This document shows, piece after piece, positions 1 through 8,118 of a DNA stretch of 64,000 nucleotides. The stretch comes from Rhodovulum kholense. GTDB lineage: Bacteria > Pseudomonadota > Alphaproteobacteria > Rhodobacterales > Rhodobacteraceae. Numbering within the stretch: position 1 is the first letter of the stretch; each line of letters begins with the position of its first letter. The stretch is from NCBI RefSeq assembly GCF_003053725.1, contig NZ_QAYC01000014.1, positions 1 through 64,000 of the forward strand, written 5' to 3'. The translations under genes and the position numbers were made by a program. Below the pieces are notes generated by a model that worked only from the letters and a program-made list of their open reading frames with translations, was not told where the DNA came from and searched no databases.

Positions 1-106
1 GATCGAACCAGACGGCCAGCGAGCCGCGCTGCCTCAGCGCCTGGTTATACGCTTGCCAGTTGATCGTCTTGCAGGTCGGCTTCGGAGGTCTGCTCGTGCT
101 GCCCGG
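1..106 (-). mobile_element. IS5-family transposase, N-terminal fragment
   Basis: The minus strand reads an open frame that enters from the left edge of the window and stops at a TAG at 107-109. Its translation contains CKTINWQAYNQALRQRGSLA, followed by VWFD. This is the typical start of IS5-family DDE transposases, which usually open with a K-T-x-N-W-x-x-Y-N-x-A-L-x-x-R-G-S-L pattern. There is no ATG; the codon where one is expected (just before AGC AGA CCT CCG) is ACG, so the copy may be defective or start elsewhere. A CTAG tetranucleotide lies at 107-110, and some IS5-group elements target CTAG-like sites. The rest of the element is outside the window, so its completeness cannot be judged. 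Confidence 0.6.
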
Positions 107-120
107 CTAGCATGCTGGAT

Positions 121-423
121 TCACGAGATGAATCCCCTGGATTTGCGCAACAACGCCATCACGGCCTCATCGTCGTGGTTGCCGATGATCAGGTGCTTAC
201 GGCCGGGGAGACTGTGAAACCAGCTCTCGAACTGTGCCGTATCATCAGCGCGGCCGAAGGCGAAATCTCCCAAGATCCAGAGGCCGTCATCATGGGCGAC
301 ACAGGCCTGGAAGTTGGCGATCAAGGCCGCGTTCATCTCCGCGGTTGAGGCGAAGGGGCCCTTGCAGAAGTCGATGATGCGGTGGTGGCCGAAGTGCAGG
401 CCGGCCGAATACCAGCTGGCCAT
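121..423 (-). pseudogene. Truncated metallophosphoesterase
   Basis: The 100-residue product resembles the N-terminal half of small calcineurin-like phosphoesterases: LHFGHHRIIDF near residue 9, LWILGDFAFG near residue 48 and the GNHD metal-binding block near residue 81. Family members run to about 170-180 residues and carry a second histidine block (GHxH-type) that is absent here. The first motif normally has Asp before the HFGH segment (DLHFGH or DTHFGH); here it reads AGLHFGH, so a metal-ligand Asp is lost. The frame ends 11 bp from the CTAG that borders the IS5-type fragment, which suggests the element or an associated deletion removed the C-terminus. Probably non-functional. Confidence 0.6.
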
Positions 424-614
424 ACCTGTGCCGTCCCGTGTTCGTCAGGCCTCAGTCCAGGGACGAGGTCGCACGGGCGCAAATGCCTGGTAGTTCGAAA
501 GGATTCAGGACGAGGAGGCGCTCGGAACGTCAGAAGATGCCAGTCTTGCCCGAGCAAGATGCCAGGTCGGACCGGATAGGCGCCAACCTTGGGCGAACAT
601 GACAAAATGAGATT

Positions 615-689
615 TGGCTGGGGCGGTAGGATTCGAACCTACGGTGCGCGGTACCAAAAACCGGTGCCTTACCACTTGGCTACGCCCCA
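615..689 (-). tRNA. tRNA-Gln (anticodon TTG)
   Basis: On the minus strand a cloverleaf folds from TGGGGCG (acceptor 5' arm, 689-683) to CGCCCCA (625-619), followed by discriminator G and an encoded CCA. The anticodon loop TTTTGGT gives anticodon TTG, and the T-loop GTTCGAATC is present. It lies 80 bp downstream of kdsA on the same strand. Confidence 0.95.
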
Positions 690-769
690 ACGGTGGAGGC
701 GTAGATACGGGATGCCCGGACGGGCTTCAAGCCCAATTTGGCGAAAAAATGCGCCCGGGCCCCCAGATC

Positions 770-1603
770 TCAGACCGATAGAGGATGGGCCTTGGCCAGT
801 CGGTCGAAGCCCATCAGCGTTTCGATCAGGCCGGGCATCTCGGCCAGCGGAATCATGTTGGGACCGTCCGAAGGCGCGCGGTCGGGCGCCTCGTGGGTCT
901 CGATGAAGACCGCGGCAACGCCCACGGCCACGGCCGCGCGCGCCATCACCGGGGCGAATTCGCGCTGGCCGCCGCTCGACCCGCCCTGACCGCCCGGCTG
1001 CTGCACCGAATGGGTCGCGTCCATCACCACCGGGTAGCCCAGACGCGCCATGATCGGCAGGCTGCGCATGTCGGCGACCAGCGTGTTGTAGCCGAAGGAC
1101 ACGCCGCGCTCGGTCAGCAGGATCCGCCGGTTGCCGGTCGATTCGATCTTGGCCACCGCATTGGCCATGTCCCAGGGCGCGAGGAACTGGCCCTTCTTGA
1201 CGTTGACCGCGGCCCCGGTTTCGCCCGCGGCCAGCAACAGGTCGGTCTGGCGGCAGAGAAAGGCCGGGATCTGCAGCACGTCGACCGATTCGGCCGCGGG
1301 CGCGCATTGCTCGGCGGTATGGACATCGGTCAGAACCGGCACGCCCAGCTGGCGGCGCAGCTCGGCCAGGATCTCGAGCCCCTTGTCGATGCCGACGCCA
1401 CGGCGCCCCGACAGCGAAGTGCGGTTGGCCTTGTCGAAGCTGGCCTTGAAGATATAGCCCGCACCGGCCGCCGCGCAGGCGTCCTGCATGGCGCGGCCGA
1501 TCATCAGGGCGTGGTCCAGGCTTTCAAGCTGGCAGGGGCCAGCGATCACCGTCAGCGGGCGGGCATTTCCGACGGGCAGGCCGCCGATCTCGATATGTTT
1601 CAT
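770..1603 (-). CDS. kdsA: 3-deoxy-8-phosphooctulonate synthase
   Basis: The 277-residue protein matches KdsA, which condenses phosphoenolpyruvate with D-arabinose 5-phosphate to give Kdo-8-phosphate. Kdo is needed for the LPS core and for some capsules. Landmarks are VIAGPCQLES near residue 20, FKASFDKANRTS near residue 53 (PEP/A5P binding) and PVVMDATHSVQQPGGQ near residue 192. Length is normal for the family (about 275-285). It follows the KpsE-like gene on the same strand with 1 bp between stop and start, so Kdo synthesis and capsule export are probably co-transcribed. Some capsules are anchored through a poly-Kdo linker, which would explain the pairing. Confidence 0.95.
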   Translation of the reverse strand: MKHIEIGGLPVGNARPLTVIAGPCQLESLDHALMIGRAMQDACAAAGAGYIFKASFDKANRTSLSGRRGVGIDKGLEILAELRRQLGVPVLTDVHTAEQCAPAAESVDVLQIPAFLCRQTDLLLAAGETGAAVNVKKGQFLAPWDMANAVAKIESTGNRRILLTERGVSFGYNTLVADMRSLPIMARLGYPVVMDATHSVQQPGGQGGSSGGQREFAPVMARAAVAVGVAAVFIETHEAPDRAPSDGPNMIPLAEMPGLIETLMGFDRLAKAHPLSV

Positions 1604-1604
1604 G

Positions 1605-3251
1605 TCAGGCTGATACTTGTTCGCGTAAGATGGACAGGGTCAGCGAGATCATGAGGTAAATGCCGCCGAAGATCAAAAGGGCAAGCGCGGTATTTTCGAA
1701 GGCGCGCGGATAGGCCGCCTTGTCCGGCGCGACCGGGCTGACCCCGAGCGACAGGTAGCGGACCTGACGGTTGGCCTCGATCCGGGCGGTTTCAAGCTGT
1801 TCCAGCGCCTGTTGCAGCAACAGCTGGCGGTTGCCCAGATCGGCTTCGGCGATCCGCAGCTCGGCCGAGACCCTGGCCAGCGAGCCACCGCTGGAACTGC
1901 CCTCTGTCATGACCGCGCGCAGTTCGCGCACCATGGCATCCAGCCGGCGGATGTCGCCCTCGACGCCCGAGACGCGCGCGGCATTGGGGGTGGCATTGTC
2001 CAGAAGCTGCTGCAGTTCCAGCCGCTTGTGTCGGAGTTCGATCTCAAACGTATTGATCTGGCCCATCAGCGCGGCGGTTTCGCTGGCGGGGTCGATCACG
2101 CCCAGCTTTTCCTGCAGTGCCAGCACCCGGTTCTGAGCCACGGCCACGCGCTCTTCGGCTGCATCGTAGCTTTGCCGGGCGCCCGCCATCTGGTCCTCGC
2201 GCAGGCGCTGGGTCAGGCCGTCGATCCGGTCCTCGGCATAGGAAATCAGCGCCTTCGAGAACGCGGCCGAAACCTCGGGGTCGGCGGCCAGAACCTCCAT
2301 CTTGAGGATGCCCTCGGTCGGGTCGTAGCCGATCTCGACGGCGTGGCGGTAGACCTTGTAGGCGTCCTCGATCCCGCCGCTGCCGCGCAGGCGCTGGATC
2401 GGGTCGATCGAGGGCTGGCTGAAATGCGCGCGGAACTCCTGATCTTCGTCGAGGCGCAGCATCGCATCGCGCGATTGCAGATAACTCTGGACCGCGATCG
2501 AATCCTGCTGCATCGCGAGGCTGCTGCCCTGGAAAAGGCTGCCCAGCCCGCCGCCGCCGCTGGGCGCGTCGGCCTGCTGGATGACGAATTCGGACAGCGT
2601 GGCGTACATCGGCGTGGCCACGGCGAAGAAGTAATAGCCCGCCAGTGCGGTCGGCAGGACCACGAAAACCGACAGCCGGGCCATCAGCATGGTCAGCGCC
2701 CGGCGGCGCCGGTGGGCGATGTCGCGCTGGATGTCGCTGACCGCGCTGGCGCGTTCGGCGGCGGGCGAGGTCAGCGCGGCAGGACCCGGTGCCGGGGCAG
2801 GGGCGGCAGGGGCGGCAGGGGTGGCCTGCGAACCGGAGGCCTTGGCGGGGCCGGGTGTCGCCCCCGCCGGAGCGGCAGGGTCGTTGGCCCCGGGCGCGAT
2901 GGGCCGGCCCTCGCCGAAATTCAGCACGGCGTTGCGGCTGAACTGGTGGATCCCGCGGCTGCGAAGCTGCCGGACGGCGTCGAAGTCCGATGTGATCGAC
3001 AGGCCCTGTTTTTGCGCGATGCGGCGGGCCATGCGCAATTCCCTGCCGGACAGACCTTCGCGGCGGATCTGCTCGATTTCCTGGAGCGGGGTTTTATCGG
3101 CTGAGGCAGAGGCCGGGGCCGGGGCAGGGGGCTGCAGCGCCGATCCCGCCACCGCCCGGCCGTCCCGGGCTGCGCGGGCACGCGCCGCCGCGGCCAGCAC
3201 GGCCTCGGTGGTCCGGGTGTTGAACGTCCTAGCCTTGGCTTTGGTAGTCAT
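1605..3251 (-). CDS. Capsule polysaccharide export inner-membrane protein (KpsE/CtrB-like)
   Basis: A 548-residue polysaccharide co-polymerase-type protein. After a long N-terminal region with a Pro/Ala-rich stretch (about residues 115-165) come a basic segment, a first membrane span (LSVFVVLPTALAGYYFFAVA), a periplasmic domain rich in coiled coil (AEERVAVAQNRVLALQEKLG and later AELRIAEADLGNRQLLLQQA), and a second span near the C-terminus (ALALLIFGGIYLMISLTLSI). This two-span layout is that of KpsE/CtrB/BexC, which link the ABC exporter to the outer-membrane channel. I chose the ATG at 3251 (MTTKAKARTFN), which overlaps the end of the kpsT-like gene by 23 bp; an upstream ATG would run deep inside that gene. 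The N-terminal extension of about 185 residues is longer than in E. coli KpsE. Confidence 0.85.
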   Translation of the reverse strand: MTTKAKARTFNTRTTEAVLAAAARARAARDGRAVAGSALQPPAPAPASASADKTPLQEIEQIRREGLSGRELRMARRIAQKQGLSITSDFDAVRQLRSRGIHQFSRNAVLNFGEGRPIAPGANDPAAPAGATPGPAKASGSQATPAAPAAPAPAPGPAALTSPAAERASAVSDIQRDIAHRRRRALTMLMARLSVFVVLPTALAGYYFFAVATPMYATLSEFVIQQADAPSGGGGLGSLFQGSSLAMQQDSIAVQSYLQSRDAMLRLDEDQEFRAHFSQPSIDPIQRLRGSGGIEDAYKVYRHAVEIGYDPTEGILKMEVLAADPEVSAAFSKALISYAEDRIDGLTQRLREDQMAGARQSYDAAEERVAVAQNRVLALQEKLGVIDPASETAALMGQINTFEIELRHKRLELQQLLDNATPNAARVSGVEGDIRRLDAMVRELRAVMTEGSSSGGSLARVSAELRIAEADLGNRQLLLQQALEQLETARIEANRQVRYLSLGVSPVAPDKAAYPRAFENTALALLIFGGIYLMISLTLSILREQVSA

Positions 3252-3888
3252 AGAGGGATCTTGCCTCTTCCAGGGTATCGAACAGATGCAGCTGGCCATC
3301 CCTGAGCACCGCTGCCGAGCGGCAGAACTTTTCAAGCGTCTCGGGTTGGTGCGAGACAATCACGACCGTGGTGGTTTCCAGCCGCTCGCGCAGGATCGCC
3401 CCCGCACGGCGGTTGAACTCGACATCGGTGGTCGAGGGCATGCCCTCGTCGATCAGGTAGATGTCGAAATCGAGCGCCAGCATCAGCGAGAAGGTGAACC
3501 GCGCCCGCATGCCCTGGCTGTAGGTGCCGACCGGCATGTCGTAATATTCGTCGATCCCGCACAGCCAGCGCGAGAACGCCTCGACATAATCGGGGTCGAG
3601 CCCGTAAAGCCGGGCGATATAGCGGGCGTTTTCGGTGCCGCTGTGGCGGTTGACGACGCCGCCCATGAAGCCCAGCGGAAACGAGATCCGGCAATCGCGC
3701 TTGATCCGCCCCTCGTCGGGCTTCTCGATCCCCGCCATCATGTTGATCAGCGTGGTCTTGCCGGTGCCGTTCGGAGCCAGCACGCCCAGCGAATGGCCCA
3801 GCTCGACGCGGAACGAGACGCGGTCAAGGATCACCTTGCGCTGCTTGCCCGTCCAGAAGCTCTTGCTGACCTCGATGAACTCCAGCAT
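3229..3888 (-). CDS. kpsT: Capsule polysaccharide export ATP-binding protein (KpsT-like)
   Basis: A 219-residue ABC ATPase of the KpsT/CtrD type. The Walker A motif reads APNGTGKTTL (about residues 39-48), the signature region is TYSQGMRARFTF, and Walker B is DIYLIDEGMPS, followed by a switch histidine in VIVSHQPETL. KpsT energises export of group 2/3 capsule chains with the permease KpsM and the adaptor KpsE. The KpsE-like gene follows with a 23-bp overlap, then kdsA. No KpsM-like permease is next to it; the upstream neighbour is nhaA, so the permease must lie elsewhere if the exporter works. Confidence 0.9.
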   Translation of the reverse strand: MLEFIEVSKSFWTGKQRKVILDRVSFRVELGHSLGVLAPNGTGKTTLINMMAGIEKPDEGRIKRDCRISFPLGFMGGVVNRHSGTENARYIARLYGLDPDYVEAFSRWLCGIDEYYDMPVGTYSQGMRARFTFSLMLALDFDIYLIDEGMPSTTDVEFNRRAGAILRERLETTTVVIVSHQPETLEKFCRSAAVLRDGQLHLFDTLEEARSLYDYQSQG

Positions 3889-3979
3889 GCCCCGATCGTC
3901 CGCGCGCCCACAGGGGGAACGGCGGTCCAGAATTGTTTCCGGATCGGAGCGTAAAGGACGATTTGGGCCAGATTATGTC

Positions 3980-4007
3980 CGGCAGCCGGGGCCGATCCCG
4001 GCTGCCG
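3980..4007 (-). terminator. Hairpin downstream of nhaA
   Basis: A perfect 11-bp inverted repeat (CGGCAGCCGGG at 3980-3990 and its complement at 3997-4007, 6-nt loop) lies just past the nhaA stop codon. No T-run follows on the minus strand, so it may act as a weak intrinsic terminator or as an mRNA 3'-end stabiliser. Confidence 0.5.
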
Positions 4008-4013
4008 AAGCGG

Positions 4014-5288
4014 TCAGTCGCGCTTCTGCACGCGCATCAGCTTGCCCGCGCCGATGGCCATCAGGGCGGCGGCGAAACTGAACAGGGCGCCCATCTTGGC
4101 GGCTTCCTGCACATCGATGCCGTCAAGCGTGATGCCCGAGTTGAAGGCGACGGACGCGATGAACAGCGACACCGTGAAGCCGATGGCGGCGACGCAGCCG
4201 ACCACCAGCAGATCGGCGGTGCGCATCCCCTGCGGCAGGCCCAGCCGCAGCCCGCGCGCGGCGATCCAGCCGAAGACCAGCACCCCCAACGGCTTGCCGA
4301 TCAGCAACCCGAGGAAGACCAGCCAGGTCGGCACCCCGATCGACGAGAACTCGACCCCGGCATTGCAGAGCCCGAAGAAGAACAGCACGATCTCGACCGG
4401 CACCTTCAGATTATGCTCGATATGGTTCAGCAGGTCGGTCAGGTACTGCTCGGCCTCGGAGAAGATGCCGAAGGCGCGATCCGCATGCGGGATCGCGGGC
4501 ACCACCGGCAGAAGCCCCAGCGCCGGGTGCAGGCCCGCCTCCTGAAAGCCGAACCAGCTTGCCGCCCCGGCCAGCGCATAGGGCCAGACGTTCAGATAAC
4601 GCCGCACCCAGCTCGAGACCGGCCGCATCTGCCGGCCCCGGTCCAGCCGCCGCGGCAGCCAGTTGCACAGAACGAACACCGCCAGCGCCGCCCCGCCCGA
4701 CAAGAGAAGCCACAAGGGCTGCAAGTCGCCCGACGGGTAGAAGACCGCAAGGATGATCAGCCCGGCCGCATCGTCGGCGATGGCCAGCAACAGCAGGAAC
4801 CGCACCGCCGGATGCCCGGCCCCGAAGACGATCCGGCCGACCAGATAGGAAAAGGCGATATCGGTCGCCGTCGGGATCGCCCAGCCGCGATGCACCGCAT
4901 CGAAGGTGGTCGAGCCGAGGATCGCCGCCAGCCCCAGATAGACCGCGATGGGACCAAGCATACCGCCCAGCGTGGCGAAAAGCGGCGTTGCTGCTTTCCG
5001 CCCCCGCAACGACCCGTTCCGGAGGATGATCGCCTCCCAGACCTCCTTGGCGGCGATGGCGAAGAAAAAGGCCATCAGCAGGTCGTTGACCAGATAATGC
5101 ACGGTCAGGGTCCGGGTGACATGGCCCTCGACCTCATGCGCATGGCCGATGAAAAAATCGTCGATCAGAACGTATTCGACGAAATCATGATACGAATTCG
5201 GGTGCAGGTTGACCCAGACCAGTGCCGTGACGGCGCCCCCGATCAGCAACAGCGAATAGGCCGTCACGAAATTCCAGACTCGGTACAT
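4014..5288 (-). CDS. nhaA: Na+/H+ antiporter NhaA
   Basis: The 424-residue membrane protein belongs to the NhaA family, which exchanges two H+ for one Na+ (or Li+) and controls cytoplasmic pH and sodium. Typical blocks are the start LLIGGAVTALVWVN, the TATDIAFS segment near residue 140 and LAIADDAAGLI near residue 168, which holds the paired aspartates equivalent to the transport residues of E. coli NhaA. About eleven to twelve hydrophobic spans are visible. It appears monocistronic: a hairpin follows, and about 350 bp without genes lie upstream. The tail ends with a basic KLMRVQKRD. Confidence 0.95.
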   Translation of the reverse strand: MYRVWNFVTAYSLLLIGGAVTALVWVNLHPNSYHDFVEYVLIDDFFIGHAHEVEGHVTRTLTVHYLVNDLLMAFFFAIAAKEVWEAIILRNGSLRGRKAATPLFATLGGMLGPIAVYLGLAAILGSTTFDAVHRGWAIPTATDIAFSYLVGRIVFGAGHPAVRFLLLLAIADDAAGLIILAVFYPSGDLQPLWLLLSGGAALAVFVLCNWLPRRLDRGRQMRPVSSWVRRYLNVWPYALAGAASWFGFQEAGLHPALGLLPVVPAIPHADRAFGIFSEAEQYLTDLLNHIEHNLKVPVEIVLFFFGLCNAGVEFSSIGVPTWLVFLGLLIGKPLGVLVFGWIAARGLRLGLPQGMRTADLLVVGCVAAIGFTVSLFIASVAFNSGITLDGIDVQEAAKMGALFSFAAALMAIGAGKLMRVQKRD

Positions 5289-5642
5289 TCCCCCGTCATT
5301 CCCTTCCGTTCCGTTTGCCGTGGCTTAATCGAACCCTTGCCGATGGGCAACCTGCCCTGCGGTCATATGCCCGCTGGTCCCCGGCCAAAGACCGCCGGGT
5401 GCCTCGATCCGGGCGCCGCGCGCGCCCGTCGCCTTTCGGCGGATGCCGCGGACACGACCCCGACCGCGCGTCTCCGGCCGCCCGCCGCCCCCACCTCACG
5501 CGCGATCCCGCCAGCTCGCTTCCGGCACCCCGCCCAAGGCGCGATCCTGCCACCCCACCTCCGGTCGTGTCCAACCTCAGCGCCCCACACCGCCGATGCG
5601 CGCGCGATTGCGCGGCCGCCCGTTTCGCCCTAGGTCCGGCCC
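5289..5642. other. Intergenic region without recognised gene
   Basis: These 354 bp separate the divergent nhaA and uracil-DNA-glycosylase-like genes. The sequence is C-rich on the plus strand. I see no tRNA, clear promoter, repeat or protein similarity; the short open frames crossing it look like chance GC-driven ORFs. Confidence 0.4.
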
Positions 5643-6245
5643 ATGACCGCCGCCCTCGACGATCTGCGCGGCCGCATCGCGGCCTGCCGGCTTTGCGCCG
5701 ACCGCTTCGCCGCGACCGCCACCGCCCATGCGCCGCGCCCGGTGCCCTGGTTCGGCCCGGCGCCGCGGGTGCTTGTCTGCGGCCAGGCGCCGGGGCTCCG
5801 GGTGCACAAGGCCGGGCGGCCCTTCCTCGACCCCTCGGGCGACCGGCTCCGCGCCTGGATGGGGATCGGCCCAGAAACCTTCTACGACCTCTCCCGGATC
5901 GCGGTGCTGCCGATGGCCTTCTGCTTCCCGGGCTATGACGGCGCAGGCGCCGACCTGCCGCCGCCCCCGCTCTGCGCCGAGACCTGGCACCGCGCCGTCC
6001 TGGCCGCGCTGGGTCCGGTGCCGCTGACCCTGCTGATCGGCGGCTATGCCCAGCGCTGGCATCTCGGTCGCGCGGCCCGGCCGGGCGTGACCGCCACCGT
6101 CGCGGGCTGGCGCGCCCATGCGCCGCAAGTCTTCCCCTTGCCACATCCCTCCTGGCGCAATACCGCCTGGCTCAACCGCAACCCCTGGTACGAGGCCGAA
6201 CTGATCCCCGCCCTCCGCCAGCGCGTCGCCGAGGTTCTCGCATGA
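5643..6245 (+). CDS. Uracil-DNA glycosylase superfamily protein
   Basis: A 200-residue protein with the UDG-superfamily fold signature: PRVLVCGQAPGLRVHKAGRP (about residues 39-58) then FLDPSGDRLRAWMG, a GQAPG-type motif and loop as in family-4-like or SMUG-like enzymes, and a later PLPHPSWRN block where the family has its HPS/HPSP motif. Such enzymes remove uracil or related bases from DNA. No four-cysteine iron-sulfur set is obvious; cysteines CRLCADR lie near the N-terminus but a full cluster pattern is not clear. Its stop overlaps the start of the SseB-family gene by 4 bp, so the two are co-translated. Substrate range is unknown. Confidence 0.75.
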   Translation: MTAALDDLRGRIAACRLCADRFAATATAHAPRPVPWFGPAPRVLVCGQAPGLRVHKAGRPFLDPSGDRLRAWMGIGPETFYDLSRIAVLPMAFCFPGYDGAGADLPPPPLCAETWHRAVLAALGPVPLTLLIGGYAQRWHLGRAARPGVTATVAGWRAHAPQVFPLPHPSWRNTAWLNRNPWYEAELIPALRQRVAEVLA

Positions 6246-7048
6246 CCGCCGACACTCCCGCTTCCCAGCCGCGCGGCCGCGCCGCGGCCCTCGACCGCGC
6301 CCACGCCGCGATGACCGCCGCGCCCGACGATCCGGGCCCCCGGCTCGCCTATTACGGCCGCCTCGCCGCCAGCGAACTGGTGCTCCTGCTCGACCGCGAT
6401 GCCGAGGACGACCGGATCGCGCCCTGCATCTTCGACCTCGACGAAGGCCACGTGGTGCTGGCCTTCGCCGACGAGGGCAGGCTGACCGATTTCACCGGCA
6501 CGCCCTCGCCCTATGCGGCGATGCCGGGCCGGACGCTGGCCGCGATGCTGGCCGGAACCGGCCTCGGCCTCGGCGTCGATCTCGGCACCGAGGCGGGCGA
6601 GCTTCTGCCCGCCGCGGCGGTCGAGTGGTGGGCCGGGATGCTGGCCGCGGCGCCAGAGGCGCTCGATCTCGTCCCCGAGGCGCTGACCCCGCCGGGCGAT
6701 CTGCCCGCGCCGCTTCTGGCCGCGCTCGATACTTGCCTCGCCGATGCCGCCGGGCTCGCCGCCTGCGCCTGGCTCGCCGGGCTTCGCCACCCCGCAGGCG
6801 AGACGACGCTTCTGCTCGCCTTCCTCGACCCGGCCGAGGGCGCCGAACCCGCGCTCGCCCGCGCGGTCTCCGAGGCGGTCCGCTTCAGCGGTCTCGACAG
6901 CGGCGCGCTCGATCTGGCCTTCTTCGCGTCCCAGGCACCGATGGCCGCCCGGCTCTCGCGTCTCGGTCTCCGCATCGACTTGCCCCAGCCCGAGCCCGAA
7001 ACCGTGGCCCCGGTCGCCGATCCCGACGCCCCCCCCCGCCTACGTTAG
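6242..7048 (+). CDS. SseB-family protein
   Basis: A 268-residue acidic, alanine-rich soluble protein. The N-terminal half (LDRAHAAMTAAPDDPGPRLA, then ELVLLLDRDAEDDRIAPCIF and GHVVLAFADEGRLTDFTG) matches the SseB N-terminal domain, named after an enhanced-serine-sensitivity/secretion-linked protein but of unknown molecular function in most bacteria. It starts with ATGA overlapping the uracil-DNA-glycosylase-like gene. No signal peptide or membrane span is visible. The C-terminal half is less conserved, and I cannot assign it a role. Confidence 0.65.
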   Translation: MTADTPASQPRGRAAALDRAHAAMTAAPDDPGPRLAYYGRLAASELVLLLDRDAEDDRIAPCIFDLDEGHVVLAFADEGRLTDFTGTPSPYAAMPGRTLAAMLAGTGLGLGVDLGTEAGELLPAAAVEWWAGMLAAAPEALDLVPEALTPPGDLPAPLLAALDTCLADAAGLAACAWLAGLRHPAGETTLLLAFLDPAEGAEPALARAVSEAVRFSGLDSGALDLAFFASQAPMAARLSRLGLRIDLPQPEPETVAPVADPDAPPRLR

Positions 7049-7090
7049 ACCGCCTCTTCTTCTTGGCGAAAATACCCCCCGCCGGAGGCG

Positions 7091-7111
7091 CCGCGCGCGC
7101 CCAGCGCGCGG
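7091..7111. terminator. GC hairpin between convergent genes
   Basis: CCGCGCGC at 7091-7098 pairs with GCGCGCGG at 7104-7111 around a 5-nt loop. It sits between the 3' ends of the SseB-family gene and ghrA, just after a run reading ttcttcttggcgaaaatacc, and could end transcription from either side. There is no clear T-tract. Confidence 0.4.
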
Positions 7112-7185
7112 CCGGGCCCAAGGCCGGACCAGCAGGGCGCAGCCCTGTGCAGGCCGGGGGCGGGAGCGCCCGGGCCTGACGCCCC

Positions 7186-8118
7186 TCAGTACCCTCGCGC
7201 GCGGTCGACCCGGAACAGAAGCGGCTCGCCCGCCTCCGAGCGGCGCACATTCTCGGCGATCACCCGCGCGGCCGAGGCAGGGCGGGTCTCCGAGGCGATA
7301 TGGGGCGTCACCGTGACCCGCGGATGGGCCCAGAACGGATGATCGGGCGGCAGCGGCTCGACCCGGAAGACGTCCAGCGTGGCATGGCCCAGCCGCCCGG
7401 CATCAAGCGCCGCCAGAACCGCCGTCTCGTCCAGCAGCGCCCCCCGGCCCGGATTGAGCAGCACCGCGCCCTGGGGCAGCCAGGACAGCCGCTCGGCGTC
7501 GATCAGCCCCTCGGTCTCGGGCGTGCGCGGCAACAGCAGCACCACGATCTCGGCCCGCTCCAGCACCGGGCGCAGCCCGTCCTTGCCGTGATGGCACTCG
7601 ACCCCCACTACGGACCGCGCCGTGCGGCTCCAGCCCAGCACCCGGAACCTCAGCGCGGCCAGCGCCTCGGCACAGGCCCGACCGAGTTCGCCCAGCCCCA
7701 GCACCGTGACCGTCCGGTCGCGCGCCAGCGGCGGCACGCGCTTGTCCCAGTGCGGGCCGTCGGCGCGGATGTAGCGGTCGATCCCCAGATGATGGCGCAG
7801 CACATGGCCCGTCACCCATTCGACCATGCCTTCCTCGAGGCCCGCATCGACCATCCGGCAAAGCGGTTGGGTCAGGGTCGGGTTGCCGACCACGGTCTCG
7901 ACCCCGGCCCAGAGGCTCAGGACCGCCTTTGCCCCGGTGAAGGGCGTGAAATCCGAAATCCCGCCCCTTGGCGCGAAGACCACATAGTCGATGGCCGCCG
8001 GATCGCCGGTCTCGGTCGTCACCTCGACCGCGATCCCGGCCTCGCCGAAGGCGCGGGCCAGCGGCGCGCGATACTCGGCCCAAAGCTCGGGCGGGGCCGA
8101 AAACAGGATCCTTGGCAT
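7186..8118 (-). CDS. ghrA: Glyoxylate/hydroxypyruvate reductase A-like dehydrogenase
   Basis: A 310-residue member of the D-2-hydroxyacid dehydrogenase family. The NAD(P) binding motif is VTVLGLGELGRACAEAL, followed by the catalytic Arg region LLLPRTPETEGLI, then LLNPGRGALLDE and a final VTPHIAS with the active-site His. It resembles GhrA, which reduces glyoxylate and hydroxypyruvate. The start MPRILFSAPPE at 8118 overlaps the rodA stop codon (ATGA), which makes it the last gene of the mre-rod operon. A longer in-frame ORF upstream only shadows rodA. The link between a small-acid reductase and cell-shape genes is positional; no functional reason is evident. Confidence 0.85.
   Translation of the reverse strand: MPRILFSAPPELWAEYRAPLARAFGEAGIAVEVTTETGDPAAIDYVVFAPRGGISDFTPFTGAKAVLSLWAGVETVVGNPTLTQPLCRMVDAGLEEGMVEWVTGHVLRHHLGIDRYIRADGPHWDKRVPPLARDRTVTVLGLGELGRACAEALAALRFRVLGWSRTARSVVGVECHHGKDGLRPVLERAEIVVLLLPRTPETEGLIDAERLSWLPQGAVLLNPGRGALLDETAVLAALDAGRLGHATLDVFRVEPLPPDHPFWAHPRVTVTPHIASETRPASAARVIAENVRRSEAGEPLLFRVDRARGY

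Noticed and set aside
505-690. Short ORFs around tRNA-Gln
   Set aside because: They overlap the tRNA gene and have no coding signature.
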